A stretch of 64,000 nucleotides of DNA, taken from Luteimonas salinisoli (GTDB lineage Bacteria; Pseudomonadota; Gammaproteobacteria; Xanthomonadales; Xanthomonadaceae). Location: positions 18,838-82,837 of the forward strand of contig NZ_JACCKA010000055.1 in the NCBI RefSeq assembly GCF_013425525.1. The letters run 5' to 3'. A program made the position numbers and the translations under genes. Below, piece after piece: positions 18,283 through 27,287 of the stretch (the stretch's first letter is position 1; every line of letters starts with the position of its first letter). Below the pieces are notes generated by a model. It did no database searches. It saw only the letters and a list, made by a program, of their open reading frames with translations, and was not told the DNA's origin.

Positions 18283-19320
18283 TCAGCGCCGCCCGCCGTC
18301 CTTCATCGTCCGGTAGCGCTGGCGATAGCGGGCCGGGGTGATCCCGGCGTGGCGCCGGAACAGGCGCCGGAAGAAGGCCGGATCCTCGTAGCCCACTGCG
18401 GCGGCGATCGCGTCGATCCGCGCCTCGCCGGTCTCCAGCATCTGCTTGGCCTCCTCGATCCGCAGCGCCTGCACGTACCCCATCGGGGTGTAGCCCGTGG
18501 CGTTGCGGAACCGGCGCTTGAAGCTGCGCTCCGGCAGGCCCGAGCGCTGCACCATGCGCGCCACCGGATTGGACGCGTCGTAGTGCTCGGCGATCCAGGC
18601 CTGGCAGGCGGAGATCACCGCGTCGCCGTGCTGGCGCGGCCGGGTCATCGCCGCGAATGGCAGCTGACCGTCGGCGCGGTCGCCGATCAGGAAGATCTTG
18701 GCGATCCGCACGGCTTCGGCCGGCCCGCAGCAGCGGCCGATCAGGTAGAGCGCGAGGTCCTGCCAGGACGAGGCGCCGCCGGTCGTGATCAGGCGACCCT
18801 CGGCGCCGCTGTCGCAGAGGATCCGCTCCGGCCGCAAGCGCACCTGCGGGTAGCGGTCGCGGAACAGGTCCGCCGCGCTCCAGTGCGAGGCGGCATCGCG
18901 CCCGTCCAGCAACCCGGCCTCGGCCAGGAACAGCGAGCCGCTGCAGGTGGAACAGACGATGGCGCCCGCCTCGAGCTGGCTCCGGATCCAGCCGGCCGCC
19001 GGCGCCCACCGGTCAGCGGCACCCGGCGCCAACGGCAGTTCGACATCGGTGGCGATCACGATGTCGCAGGCCGGCACCTGGGCGATGACCGCCTGCGGCT
19101 GGATCGGCGTGCCCACCGCCGAAGCGATCGGCGCAGGCGACATCGCCACGATCTGGGGGCGCATGCGCCGCGCGGCCACCGGTTCGCCGGTCAGCCGCTC
19201 CCACATCCAGCCCACCGCCGAGAACACCTCGTACAGGCCATACACCGCCATCGGCGTGGTCTCCGGCAGCGCCAGGATCGCCACCCTGACCGGCTCGTCG
19301 TGCCGCGACTCGGGAATCAT
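18283..19320 (-). CDS. GlxA-family transcriptional regulator (DJ-1/PfpI plus AraC)
   Basis: A 345-residue regulator. The N-terminal DJ-1/PfpI-like domain (about 10-190) includes AIVCSTCSGSLFLAEAGLLDGRDAASHW, the usual nucleophile-elbow region. The C-terminal AraC-type DNA-binding domain (about 235-340) has SGLPERSFKRRFRNATGYTP and AVGYEDPAFFRRLFRRHAGITP. Such proteins sense small metabolites and activate neighbouring genes. The SRPBCC gene starts 119 bases away on the other strand, making it the likely target. Confidence 0.92.
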   Translation of the reverse strand: MIPESRHDEPVRVAILALPETTPMAVYGLYEVFSAVGWMWERLTGEPVAARRMRPQIVAMSPAPIASAVGTPIQPQAVIAQVPACDIVIATDVELPLAPGAADRWAPAAGWIRSQLEAGAIVCSTCSGSLFLAEAGLLDGRDAASHWSAADLFRDRYPQVRLRPERILCDSGAEGRLITTGGASSWQDLALYLIGRCCGPAEAVRIAKIFLIGDRADGQLPFAAMTRPRQHGDAVISACQAWIAEHYDASNPVARMVQRSGLPERSFKRRFRNATGYTPMGYVQALRIEEAKQMLETGEARIDAIAAAVGYEDPAFFRRLFRRHAGITPARYRQRYRTMKDGGRR

Positions 19321-19439
19321 GCCGCGACGTTGGCACGAATGCCCCGTTTTCGTCCAGAACCGCTCTCGAAGCCGCCTGAGCCGATCCGTAGCGTGTCGCC
19401 TGCGGACGATCGCATCCGCGCCGACCCCGAGGAACCGCC

Positions 19440-19901
19440 ATGTCCCTGCCCCACGCCTGCGTGCGCCTGGATCGCACCTATCCCGTCCCGTCCTCCGCGG
19501 TGTTCGCGGCCTGGAGCCGGCGCGATGCCGTGCTCGACTGGTGCTCCCCCGGACCGGGCTGGACCTTCGAATACGACGCCTTCGATTTCCGCACCGGTGG
19601 GACCGACGTATGCCGCTTCGGCCCCGAGGCCGGCCCGGTGTGGACCAACCGCAACCGCTACGAGCAGATCCTGCCCCAGCAGCGGATCGTCTACACCAGC
19701 ACCCTGTCCAGCGGCGGTGCACTCGGATTCGCCGGACTGGTGACGGTGGAGTTCGAGGACGCCGGTGGGCAATGCCGCATGCTGCTCACCGAGCAGGGTG
19801 CCTACCTCGACGGCAGCGACGATTCTGCCGGCCATCGCGCCGGCTGGAACGACATGCTCGATGCGCTCGGGGAACACCTGCAGCGCCGGCGCGTCGCTTG
19901 A
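19440..19901 (+). CDS. SRPBCC (AHSA1-like) family protein
   Basis: A 153-residue START-like fold protein of the Aha1/CalC type: VRLDRTYPVPSSAVFAAWSRRDAVLDWCSPGP begins the ligand-binding helix-grip, and the C-terminal helix contains GWNDMLDALGEHL. These proteins bind hydrophobic ligands in a deep pocket; the ligand here is unknown. It is divergent from the GlxA-type regulator, as AHSA1-like genes often are. The downstream gap to 20004 shows no gene. Confidence 0.88.
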   Translation: MSLPHACVRLDRTYPVPSSAVFAAWSRRDAVLDWCSPGPGWTFEYDAFDFRTGGTDVCRFGPEAGPVWTNRNRYEQILPQQRIVYTSTLSSGGALGFAGLVTVEFEDAGGQCRMLLTEQGAYLDGSDDSAGHRAGWNDMLDALGEHLQRRRVA

Positions 19902-20004
19902 TGGCTCGCGCCTGGCGACTGGCTGCCGTCCCGGCAAGCGGCCTGGGCACGGCCGCCAGGCCGAACGCTGGCGGTTCGCCGGTGCCATTGGCCCCGTTTC
20001 TTCC

Positions 20005-21021
20005 CTAGTCCGGCACCGCCACGAACGGGTCCGGGCTGTTCGCGTCCGCCCCCAGCACCCGCGCCATCGCCTCATCGCTGCGGTCGGTGGCGAACTCGAT
20101 CCACAGCGGCAGGTGGTCGCTGACGCGGGGCGACACCTGGCTCTGGGAGAACTCCTGGTAGACGGCGCCGGCGAAATCGATGGTGCCTGCCCGGCCGCTG
20201 GGGCGCAGGCCGAAATCCTCGCCCTGGAACCAGGCGATCTGGTCGTAGTGCTTGGCCACCTTGCCGGTGGTGGTGCGGACCGCCTGCAGTGCCTCGGGCA
20301 CCCACAGGCCGGTTTCGACGAAGGCATCGAACAGCGGGTTGCCCTGGCGCTTGTCGATATTGAAGTCGCCCAGCACCAGCAGGTTCGGCTCTTCGCGGCT
20401 CTGGCCGCTGCGGGTGCGCGCGCGCAGCTCGTGCGCGGTGTGCCCGGCGAACCGCTGCAGCTCGGCCAGGCGATCGGCCGGCAGCTCGCCGTAGCGGATA
20501 TGGGCGGTGAGCAGGGTGAAGTGCTCGCCGCCGGCACGGAAGCCAGCGATATAGGGCGTGCGGTCGAACTGCTCGGGCAGGCCGGCGGGCGCGGGCGGCA
20601 GGACGATCTCGCCCGACAGCCCGGAAGGCAGCACCCGCCGGGTGTCGTAGAGGTACGCCAGGCGCTCCGAATTGCCCTTGTCGCCGGCGGTCACGTCGGT
20701 GAGCAGCACCGCCCAGTGCGGGCCGAGGAACTCCGCCATCAGATGGCGCAACGCGGCGGTCTCGCGCTGCACTTCCTGCAGGGCGATCACGTCGAAGCAG
20801 CGGACGATCTCGGCGATCAGCGCCAGCGCGCGCAGGTTCCGCTTGGGGCTGCCCGGATTCTCCGCCCAGGCGGGATGGAAGCCGCCGAACTTCTGGATGT
20901 TCCAGGTGCCGACGATGACGTTGGCATCGGTCCGTCTCGCCGGCACACCGGCGCGGGCGATGCGGCGTCGGAGCCGGACCAGGTCCTCGGTGGCGGCCAC
21001 GGAGTACTGGGAGTGATCCAT
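20005..21021 (-). CDS. Endonuclease/exonuclease/phosphatase family protein
   Basis: A 338-residue EEP-superfamily phosphohydrolase without a signal peptide. Motifs in order are GTWNIQKFGG (metal and phosphate binding), VIALQEVQRE (catalytic Glu), LTAHIRYG, LVLGDFNIDKRQG (catalytic Asp/Asn) and the closing VSDHLPLWIEF (catalytic His). Family members cleave phosphodiesters in DNA, RNA or lipids; the substrate here is not evident. The ATG at 21021 is chosen; a GTG three codons earlier is possible. Confidence 0.9.
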   Translation of the reverse strand: MDHSQYSVAATEDLVRLRRRIARAGVPARRTDANVIVGTWNIQKFGGFHPAWAENPGSPKRNLRALALIAEIVRCFDVIALQEVQRETAALRHLMAEFLGPHWAVLLTDVTAGDKGNSERLAYLYDTRRVLPSGLSGEIVLPPAPAGLPEQFDRTPYIAGFRAGGEHFTLLTAHIRYGELPADRLAELQRFAGHTAHELRARTRSGQSREEPNLLVLGDFNIDKRQGNPLFDAFVETGLWVPEALQAVRTTTGKVAKHYDQIAWFQGEDFGLRPSGRAGTIDFAGAVYQEFSQSQVSPRVSDHLPLWIEFATDRSDEAMARVLGADANSPDPFVAVPD

Positions 21022-21094
21022 GGCCCGCACCTCGCCGCCGTAGACCGTCTTCGGTCTTCGTGGTCAACGGGCTCTGGGCGGGCTTCAGGTCAGG

Positions 21095-21128
21095 CCGGCC
21101 CCGGCCCGCGCAAGTGGGCCGGGGCCGG
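21095..21128. terminator. Strong GC hairpin between convergent-facing regions
   Basis: A perfect 13-base inverted repeat: CCGGCCCCGGCCC at 21095-21107 pairs with GGGCCGGGGCCGG at 21116-21128 around an 8-base loop. There is no T run, so it is only terminator-like. It lies past the stop of the LysM gene and before the nuclease gene start, both on the minus strand, and may end the LysM transcript. Confidence 0.45.
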
Positions 21129-21214
21129 TCCGAAGTACCGGATCTGGCCGCGCCGGAAAGCGGGTGGGCGGTTCGCCCCGTCCCTCCCGCTCGCCGGACG
21201 CGAGGCGCAGGGCA

Positions 21215-21955
21215 TCAGCCCTCGTTGCGGATCTGCTGCGCCTGCTGCTGTGCCAGTTCGCGTACACGTGCGGCGGCTTCCGGAAGCCCCTGCGCCTCCA
21301 GCCTCTGCGCGATACCTTCCCCGGCCTCGATGGCGGCGCTGGCGCGATCCTCGGGGCTGTTGCTCCCGGCGAAGGTACGCGATCCGAGTTCGATCTCCGC
21401 CTGCGCAGCCGTCTCGAAGTCTCTGCTGGCGCCATTCGCGGCCTGGTTATAGAGATGCTGGTCGGAACCGCTGACGTTCGGCTCGCCATTCGCAACACGC
21501 GCGCTGTGGGAAGCGGACGCTTCCTTCGCGTCGACCCAGGCCTGCGCCGTCTCATCCGTCGTCTGCGCAAGTCCGGCGGCGTGAGATGCCGCCTGGTTGT
21601 AGAACTTCTGATCGGAACCGTCGACGCTCGGCTCCCCGTTCGCGACGCTCTCGCTATGCGTCTGCGCGGCCTCTTCCGCCCGGGTCTGCGGGTCCTGGGC
21701 TGCAGGCACGAAGACCACCTCGCCCGGATAGATCAGATCGGGATTGCGCTCCGCATATTGGGGATTGTTCGCCAGCAGCTCTTCGACGCTCGCGTATCCG
21801 TTTTCCTGCGCGATCCTGGTCAAGTTGTCGCCCGGCTTGACCTCGTAGGCCGTGGTGCCTGCGGGTGCTTGGGCCGTTCCGGCCCGGAGTTCGTCCAGAG
21901 TCACCAGCGCGGAATCCTGGAAGTTTGGACCGGTATAGGGGATCTCGCCGCTCAT
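21215..21955 (-). CDS. LysM-domain protein with internal ANGEP/SGSDQ repeats
   Basis: A 246-residue protein. Residues about 34-82 form a LysM peptidoglycan-binding domain (YEVKPGDNLTRIAQENGYASVEELLANNPQY..LIYPGEVVFVP). Two copies of a repeat follow, ESVANGEPSVDGSDQKFYNQAA and ARVANGEPNVSGSDQHLYNQAA, about 45 residues apart. An Ala/Glu/Gln-rich helical tail ends the protein. There is no signal peptide, so export would need another route, or the protein may be carried by a phage- or secretion-type structure. The ATG at 21955 has AAGGA 8 bases upstream. Function unknown. Confidence 0.8.
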   Translation of the reverse strand: MSGEIPYTGPNFQDSALVTLDELRAGTAQAPAGTTAYEVKPGDNLTRIAQENGYASVEELLANNPQYAERNPDLIYPGEVVFVPAAQDPQTRAEEAAQTHSESVANGEPSVDGSDQKFYNQAASHAAGLAQTTDETAQAWVDAKEASASHSARVANGEPNVSGSDQHLYNQAANGASRDFETAAQAEIELGSRTFAGSNSPEDRASAAIEAGEGIAQRLEAQGLPEAAARVRELAQQQAQQIRNEG

Positions 21956-22134
21956 GGCCGCCATCCTTACGTTGTGGGCAGTGGGACCGCAGCATAGGGA
22001 CGGCCACCTCGGCATCACCACTAGGGTTTGCCCCAGGTTCCCCGCAGTCAGCAAGAAGGGCACAGCGAAAAAAAGGGAATGGCATGAACTCGATTCCGGT
22101 TCCCTCCATTCCTTCTAGCCGGACCCGTCAGCTG

Positions 22135-22797
22135 CTAGCGCCCGGCCGAGCGTTCCACGAGGATGCGTTCAGCCAGCCATTCGTTGCGGCCGAGCTCTCG
22201 CGCCTGGATGCGCACGAAGTCCCCGCGCTGCATGTCTTCCGGACGGTATCTGCGGCCCTGGTACTCGACGGTGGTGCGGCCGTCGTAGCGCAACTGCAGG
22301 CTGTTGCCGTAACCACCGCTGTCCAGGCCGATCAACCGCGCTCGCGTATCGACGAAGGCGATCGAACCGCGAAGCTCCCGGCCATGACCGCCACCATAGC
22401 CACCCTCGCGGACGTTGCGCACGACCTGGACCGAGCGCGCCCAGAGTTCGCGCCCGGACTCCGCGACATCCACCCGGATCACGTCGCCCCGCTCCAGGCC
22501 TTCCACCGGGTGCTCGCGCCCCTGATACATCAAGCGGGTCCGCTGGTCGTAACGCACTTCCGCGCGCTGCGCGCGGCCGGAGCGTGGGTCGTCGACGACA
22601 AGGAAAATGCGGCGATAGCGGGTATCGATGCCATCGACGGTGCCCTGCAGCTGGCTGCCGTACTGCGATGGGTACCCCGGCTCGGGCTGCCCGGAACTCC
22701 CAGGGTAGCCGCCATAGTCGCCAAGGCTGGCGCAACCGGCGAACAGCAGGGCGCTTGCGGCCAGCATGATTCCGAGGTAGCGGATCGTGGCGTTCAT
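22135..22797 (-). CDS. Hypothetical lipoprotein with two tandem beta-domain repeats
   Basis: A 220-residue lipoprotein. The signal sequence ends in a lipobox, LLFAGCASL, with the acylated cysteine near 21. Two homologous domains follow, each about 75 residues: LQGTVDGIDTRYRRIFLVVDD..YDQRTRLMYQGREHPVEGLERGDVIRV and LRGSIAFVDTRARLIGLDSG..YDGRTTVEYQGRRYRPEDMQRGDFVRI. The pattern looks like small OB or DUF5666-type beta barrels. It likely faces the periplasm. No enzymatic motif is visible. Confidence 0.8.
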   Translation of the reverse strand: MNATIRYLGIMLAASALLFAGCASLGDYGGYPGSSGQPEPGYPSQYGSQLQGTVDGIDTRYRRIFLVVDDPRSGRAQRAEVRYDQRTRLMYQGREHPVEGLERGDVIRVDVAESGRELWARSVQVVRNVREGGYGGGHGRELRGSIAFVDTRARLIGLDSGGYGNSLQLRYDGRTTVEYQGRRYRPEDMQRGDFVRIQARELGRNEWLAERILVERSAGR

Positions 22798-23242
22798 GGC
22801 AGGCTCCTGGATCTCGGTAGAGCTGCCATATGCGCCCGGAGGCCGTGAAAGCCCGGTCGTCGCCGTGGCCCGTCCACTTCTTTCGAGGCGCTCCGGCGGG
22901 CCGCCGGCGACCGGCTTCGCGTCGCGCGTTTCGATCTCACCGACACGGCGGCGCATCGACGCCGTGGTGAGCAATGCCAGCTGCGGCCCGGCTCGAATCG
23001 GCCGGTCCGCACTTCGCCCCAGGCTCTTCCGCCACGATGGCGCTTGCCCGAGCGCCGTTCATCGCCGACGCTTTCCGCTGCTCTCCCGGCATGCGACGGG
23101 TGTCACCGATTCCCGCTTCCTGACCGCGGTGGACGGCACATTATTCGTTCCGACCCCGTGCTAGGTTTTTCGAGCGATCTGCCCGCCCCCCAAGGCCGAT
23201 TCGCCAGCACTTTCCTGTTCAACTTTTCCGGGAGTTCTCCGA
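22798..23242. other. 445-base intergenic region, divergent promoters expected
   Basis: This gap separates the minus-strand lipoprotein from the plus-strand protease, so it should hold both promoters. No coding sequence with convincing codon use was found. A short GC hairpin (CGGCGGGCCGCCG, about 22890-22902) is visible. No operator could be recognised. Confidence 0.4.
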
Positions 23243-24442
23243 ATGATCAAGTTCATTTCGAAGGTACGCCACGTCTGTACCTCGGTCGCTCTGGCGACCG
23301 CGATGCTGGCGGGTTCCGTTTTCGCCGCAGATATCGACCCCACGTTGAAAGCCGCGCTGGAGCGCGACCTGGGCCTGACCGGTCCGCAACTCGCCCAGTA
23401 CCTCAGGGCAGAGCGCATGGCTGCGCGGTACCAGGAAACCAGCCAGCGCCAGCTGGGCCGCCACTTCGCCGGCAGCTGGATCGAGCGCAAGGCCGACGGC
23501 AGCCACAGCTTCGTCGTCGGTACGACCATGGCGTCGGCCAAGGTGCCGGCCGGCGTGGAAGTTCGCCACCAGCGCCACAGCCTCGCCGAGCTGAGCAGCG
23601 CCAAAGGGCAGCTCGACCAGGTGCTGGCGCAGGGCGGCAAGACACCCAAGGGCGTGTACGGCTGGTACGTGGACCTGCCGAGCAACAGCGTGGTGGTCAG
23701 CATCGGCCATGGCGGCGAGGAAGCCGCCATCGATTTCGTCGCTGCCAGTGGCCTCGACGTCGAGACGGTGCGCTTCGAAACCGCCGACGAGCAGCCGAGG
23801 CTGCATATCGACGTGCTGGGCGGCTACGGCATTCTCCGCGCCCCGGGGGACGGCTATCTCTATGCCTGCTCGGTCGGCTTCTCCGTCACCCAGAGCGGCA
23901 ACCCCGGCTTCGCCACCGCAGGCCACTGCGGCGACACGGGAGAGGTCGTCTACTACGAGCCCTCGCAGTGGACGCTGGGCGTGCGGCTCGGCTCCTATGC
24001 CGCGTCCAACTTCCCCTCCCCAGGCCAGAGCGGCCCCGACTACGCATGGGTGCGTCTCGACAGCGGCCACACGCCCCGGCCGGTGGTCGAGGGCTACACC
24101 AGCAGCGACGTGACCGTGCGCGGCAACACTGAAGCCGCGGTGGGCGCGGCGGTGTGCCGCTCCGGCCGCACCACCCAGTGGCGCTGCGGCACCATCGAAG
24201 CCAAGAACCAGACCGTCAACTACGTCAGCGGCGAAACGGTGCTCAACCTGACCCGCACCACCGCATGCTCGGAAGGCGGCGACTCCGGTGGCTCCTTCAT
24301 CACCGGTGGCGGCCAGGCGCAAGGCGTGCTCTCAGGCGGAAGCGGGGACTGCAGGCGGGCCGTCAGGCGCAGCCGGAGCTTCTTCCAGCCGCTCAATCCG
24401 ATCCTGCAGGCCTACAACCTGACGCTGCTGACTTCTCCGTGA
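23243..24442 (+). CDS. Secreted alpha-lytic-protease-like serine protease (S1E)
   Basis: A 399-residue preproprotease. A signal peptide (about 1-29) is followed by a long alpha-lytic-type pro-region (about 30-190) that serves as a folding catalyst in this family. The mature chymotrypsin-fold domain has the triad His228 (TAGHCG), Asp266 (GPDYAWVRL) and Ser348 (EGGDSGGS). The six cysteines in YACSVGFSV, AGHCG, VCRSG, WRCG, TTACS and SGDC match the three disulfides of alpha-lytic protease from Lysobacter. It probably degrades extracellular protein or prey cell material. A rho-independent terminator follows at 24464. Confidence 0.95.
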   Translation: MIKFISKVRHVCTSVALATAMLAGSVFAADIDPTLKAALERDLGLTGPQLAQYLRAERMAARYQETSQRQLGRHFAGSWIERKADGSHSFVVGTTMASAKVPAGVEVRHQRHSLAELSSAKGQLDQVLAQGGKTPKGVYGWYVDLPSNSVVVSIGHGGEEAAIDFVAASGLDVETVRFETADEQPRLHIDVLGGYGILRAPGDGYLYACSVGFSVTQSGNPGFATAGHCGDTGEVVYYEPSQWTLGVRLGSYAASNFPSPGQSGPDYAWVRLDSGHTPRPVVEGYTSSDVTVRGNTEAAVGAAVCRSGRTTQWRCGTIEAKNQTVNYVSGETVLNLTRTTACSEGGDSGGSFITGGGQAQGVLSGGSGDCRRAVRRSRSFFQPLNPILQAYNLTLLTSP

Positions 24443-24463
24443 CACAGCGCAGCGAACAACAAG

Positions 24464-24491
24464 AACGCCCCGGTCGACCGGGGCGTTTTTC
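24464..24491 (+). terminator. Rho-independent terminator of the protease gene
   Basis: A perfect self-complementary stem with arms AACGCCCCGGTC and GACCGGGGCGTT spans 24464-24487 and ends in a T run (24486-24490). It lies 22 bases after the protease stop codon, the expected position. Confidence 0.9.
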
Positions 24492-24557
24492 TTGGTTCTT
24501 GTCCCAACTCAGCGCAAACGCTCAGGGGTCCGGCCTGGACACGCCAGGATCTGGAAT

Positions 24558-24620
24558 CGCCCTGACACCGTTTTCCTGGACCCGTTTCCCCGACACCGTT
24601 TCCCATTGACACCGTTTCCC
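24558..24620. repeat. Dispersed motif family A, three tandem-like copies
   Basis: Three copies of GACACCGTTTCCC or a close variant start near 24563, 24591 and 24608. The first carries the fuller form CCCTGACACCGTTTTCC. They abut the 3' end of the deleted alpha/beta-hydrolase gene. Confidence 0.65.
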
Positions 24621-24626
24621 ATTCGG

Positions 24627-25058
24627 CTAGCCGCCGTGCACGCGCGCCAGGAAATCGCGCATCAGCGCCACGACCTCGTCGAGATTGGTCTCCAGCAGCC
24701 AATGACCGCCGTCGAGCAGGTGCAACTCCGCGTCGGGCAGATCACGCAGGTAGGCGCGCATCGCTTCCGGCGCCAGCGCCCAGGTTGCCTCGATGTCGGC
24801 GTACTTCGGGCCGAGCGCGTCCTCGTAGGGGATGTCGCCGTTCTGGATCACCTGCGCGACCACGCGCGACGGGTCCATGATCGCGAGCCGCGCCCCGACA
24901 GGCGAGCCGAAGTCGTGCAAGTAGACCACGAACCGCTCGAGCTCCAGCGTGCGCACGAACGAGTCGGGCCGGGCGCCTCCGTCGCCTTCTCTCGAAATCG
25001 ACCCACCATAGCGGGAGGCCTGCGGCCACATTCCCGCCAGGAGACCACCGGTGCGCAA
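24627..25058 (-). pseudogene. Alpha/beta hydrolase with internal deletion
   Basis: An open frame that encodes only the two ends of a haloalkane-dehalogenase-like alpha/beta-hydrolase. The middle part, LELERFVVYLHDFGSPVGARLAIMDPSRV, holds the nucleophile region with Asp in HDFGS and runs on to ALGPKYADIEATWALAPEAM. It then jumps straight to the C-terminal strand AYLRDLPDAELHLLDGGHWLLETN. The cap domain and acid-residue segment, normally some 80 residues, are missing. The first 25 residues also do not resemble the family. Probably a non-functional remnant. Family A motif copies lie directly at its 3' end. Confidence 0.65.
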
Positions 25059-25077
25059 CCAGCAAGCTTACCGAGAG

Positions 25078-26454
25078 TCAGATTGGCGTGGTCGCCTCGA
25101 TCAGCGCGCATGCAGGGGTGCGGGTGTGTGGCGACTGTTCGCGACGCCGCTCGAGCGGCAGCCGCAGGATCGTCGGCCCCACGGCCTCCGGGTCGGCGGC
25201 CACGTTCCAGTCGTCGTCGAGCCGGCGCAGCTGGGCGTTGGCGATGTAGTGGAAGGCATCGCCGACGATCACGCCGGTGGTCGCGGCGTCGTGCGCCGGG
25301 TGTCGACGCTCCAGGGCCTCGGCCTCTCGCACCGCAGCGGTAGCGGGATCAAGGACAAAGCGCGTGATCTGCTGGAAACCGAACCGACCCTGCACGGCGA
25401 GCAGGTCGCTGCCGCAGGCGTACAGGCCGTCGATGCCGCCACCCGGCACGCCGTCGGGCATTGCGAGGCGCTCGCGGCGCGGCACGGCGGCGGCCGGATC
25501 GAAGCGGCTGATGCCTTCGACGTGGGCCACGTACAGCAGGCCGTCCGGCAGCAGGGCGAGGCCGTTCGGATAGCTGAAGGCGGGATCGTCGGCATGCAGC
25601 AACTCGAGCGCCGAAGCGTCCGGACGCAGGCGGTAGACAGCGGCGCGTTCGCTGTCGCTGACGAACAGCGTGCCGTCGACGCCAAGCGCGATGTCGTTCA
25701 ACAAATGCGGCAGGCCGTCGTCGGGGGCCGGGTAGCGCGTCGGCGGCCCATCGCCGAGCAGGTCGAAGGCGAGCAGCGCCGCCCGCCCGCCCTTCCCCCG
25801 CGCGTGCCGCGGCGCGGTCTCGCCGACCTCGAGGGTGGCGGCCCAGAGCGTGCCGCCGTCGGCCGACACCCGCAGCCCGAGCACCCGGGTGTCGGACGCG
25901 GCATCGAAACGATGGAATGCGGACGCCGGCTCGCCGTCACGCCACTGCAGGATCCCGCGGCGGTTCAGCGAGCCGATGAAGAAGCGCCCGGCGTGCGGGT
26001 CGTGGGCGATGCCCTCGGGGATGAAATCGATGTCGTCGAACTGCCTGGTTACGGTGCTCGCGACCCGCGGTTCGGCGTTTCCGGCCAGCGTCTCAGCCGC
26101 GGCGCGGAAGGCCGAGAGCTCGCGCAGCGCGGCGAAGGCTTCGTCCCCGGCGAGGTCGCGCACGCCGCCCTGGCGCGCGAGCCGCTGCAGCGTGGCCAGT
26201 GCCGCCGCGTCGTCGCCGAGCAGTGCCTCGGCGCGGGCCAGGTGCAACAGCGCCAGCGGATGATCCGGCGCGAACGCCAGCGCCTGCCCGAGCGCGCTGC
26301 GCACCTCAACCTGGTTGCCCGCCGCCAGCGCCTGCTGGGCGCTGCCCAAGGCCTCGGCGAAGCTGCGCGGGGGCATGGCGGAGAGTTCCAACGACGCCGC
26401 GGCGAGCGCGGCGAGCAGCAGCACGGGACGCAGCGACGGCAGGACAGCGCGCAT
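25078..26454 (-). CDS. Secreted beta-propeller (SMP-30/NHL-like) protein
   Basis: A 458-residue exported protein. A signal peptide (about 1-27) and a TPR-like helical segment (about 30-125, SAQQALAAGNQVEVRSALGQALAFAPDHP) precede a six-bladed propeller of gluconolactonase type: FIPEGIAHDPHAGRFFIGSLNRRGIL, LNDIALGVDGTLFVSDSERAAVYRL, YPNGLALLPDGLLYVAHVEGISRF. Such propellers hydrolyse lactones or act as binding scaffolds. The metal ligands expected for SMP-30 (E, N, D) are plausible but not confirmed. It stands alone between the hydrolase remnant and the two-component pair. Confidence 0.82.
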   Translation of the reverse strand: MRAVLPSLRPVLLLAALAAASLELSAMPPRSFAEALGSAQQALAAGNQVEVRSALGQALAFAPDHPLALLHLARAEALLGDDAAALATLQRLARQGGVRDLAGDEAFAALRELSAFRAAAETLAGNAEPRVASTVTRQFDDIDFIPEGIAHDPHAGRFFIGSLNRRGILQWRDGEPASAFHRFDAASDTRVLGLRVSADGGTLWAATLEVGETAPRHARGKGGRAALLAFDLLGDGPPTRYPAPDDGLPHLLNDIALGVDGTLFVSDSERAAVYRLRPDASALELLHADDPAFSYPNGLALLPDGLLYVAHVEGISRFDPAAAVPRRERLAMPDGVPGGGIDGLYACGSDLLAVQGRFGFQQITRFVLDPATAAVREAEALERRHPAHDAATTGVIVGDAFHYIANAQLRRLDDDWNVAADPEAVGPTILRLPLERRREQSPHTRTPACALIEATTPI

Positions 26455-26591
26455 GGGTCGGGCCTTGACGACGGCGCCGGAACGCCGGCGTGGCTGCCGA
26501 CTCTACGGGCGAATGGCGATGGCCGCGTGTGCCGAAAGACAGACTCGCAAAGGGAGGCAGGGTGGACCGCCAGACGCTGCCATGTGCGCCA

Positions 26592-27287
26592 TCACCTGCG
26601 CAAGGGCGGGCCGCCCGCCCGATAGCCGTTCTCCAGCGTCGTCAGTCCTTCCTGCAGGGCGTAGCGTGTCAGTTCGGCGACCCCTCCCAGATGCAGCTTG
26701 GACATGATGTTCTCGCGATGCGTGGCCACCGTCTTCTGGCTGACGTGCAGGCGCTCGGCGATCTCGCGGGTGCCGTAGCCCTCGGCCAGCAGCTGGACGA
26801 TCTCGCGTTCGCGCGGCGTCAGCCGCACCACGCGCACGTGCTCCAGCGAGGTCGCGCGGTGCTGCCGGTAGTCCTCGATCAGCACGTGCGCGATCTTCGG
26901 CGACAGGTAGGCATGGTTGCGATCGATCGCCAGGATCGCCCGCTTCAGCGTGTCGAAGCCGCAGGTCTTGAGTACGTAGCCCGAGGCGCCGGCCGCGATC
27001 GCGTCCGAGACCATGCCGTGCGCGTCGTGCATCGACAGGCACAGCACCCGCGTGCCGGGAAGCTCGGAGGTGATGCGACGGGTCGCCTCGATGCCGCCCA
27101 GCCCGGGCATCGACACGTCCATCAGCACCAGGCGGGGCCGGTGCTCGCGCGCGAGCTTGACGCAGGAGAGACCGTCTTCGGCGAGTCCGACGATATTGAT
27201 ATCCGGCTCGGCGGCCAACATCTTCGCCAGGCTCTCGCGCAGCAGGGTGTGGTCCTCCGCGAGCAACAGTTCGATCGCGGCCGTCAT
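26592..27287 (-). CDS. NarL/FixJ-type response regulator
   Basis: A 231-residue response regulator. The receiver domain (about 4-120) has the acidic pair ED at 11-12, phospho-acceptor Asp57 in LVLMDVSMPG and lysine in YVLKTCG. A LuxR-type helix-turn-helix follows (about 155-215: LTPREREIVQLLAEGYGTREIAERLHVSQKTVATHRENIMSKL). Its ATG overlaps the stop of the sensor kinase gene (ATGA), so the two are coupled. Likely a DNA-binding output for the cytoplasmic kinase; targets unknown. Confidence 0.93.
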   Translation of the reverse strand: MTAAIELLLAEDHTLLRESLAKMLAAEPDINIVGLAEDGLSCVKLAREHRPRLVLMDVSMPGLGGIEATRRITSELPGTRVLCLSMHDAHGMVSDAIAAGASGYVLKTCGFDTLKRAILAIDRNHAYLSPKIAHVLIEDYRQHRATSLEHVRVVRLTPREREIVQLLAEGYGTREIAERLHVSQKTVATHRENIMSKLHLGGVAELTRYALQEGLTTLENGYRAGGPPLRR

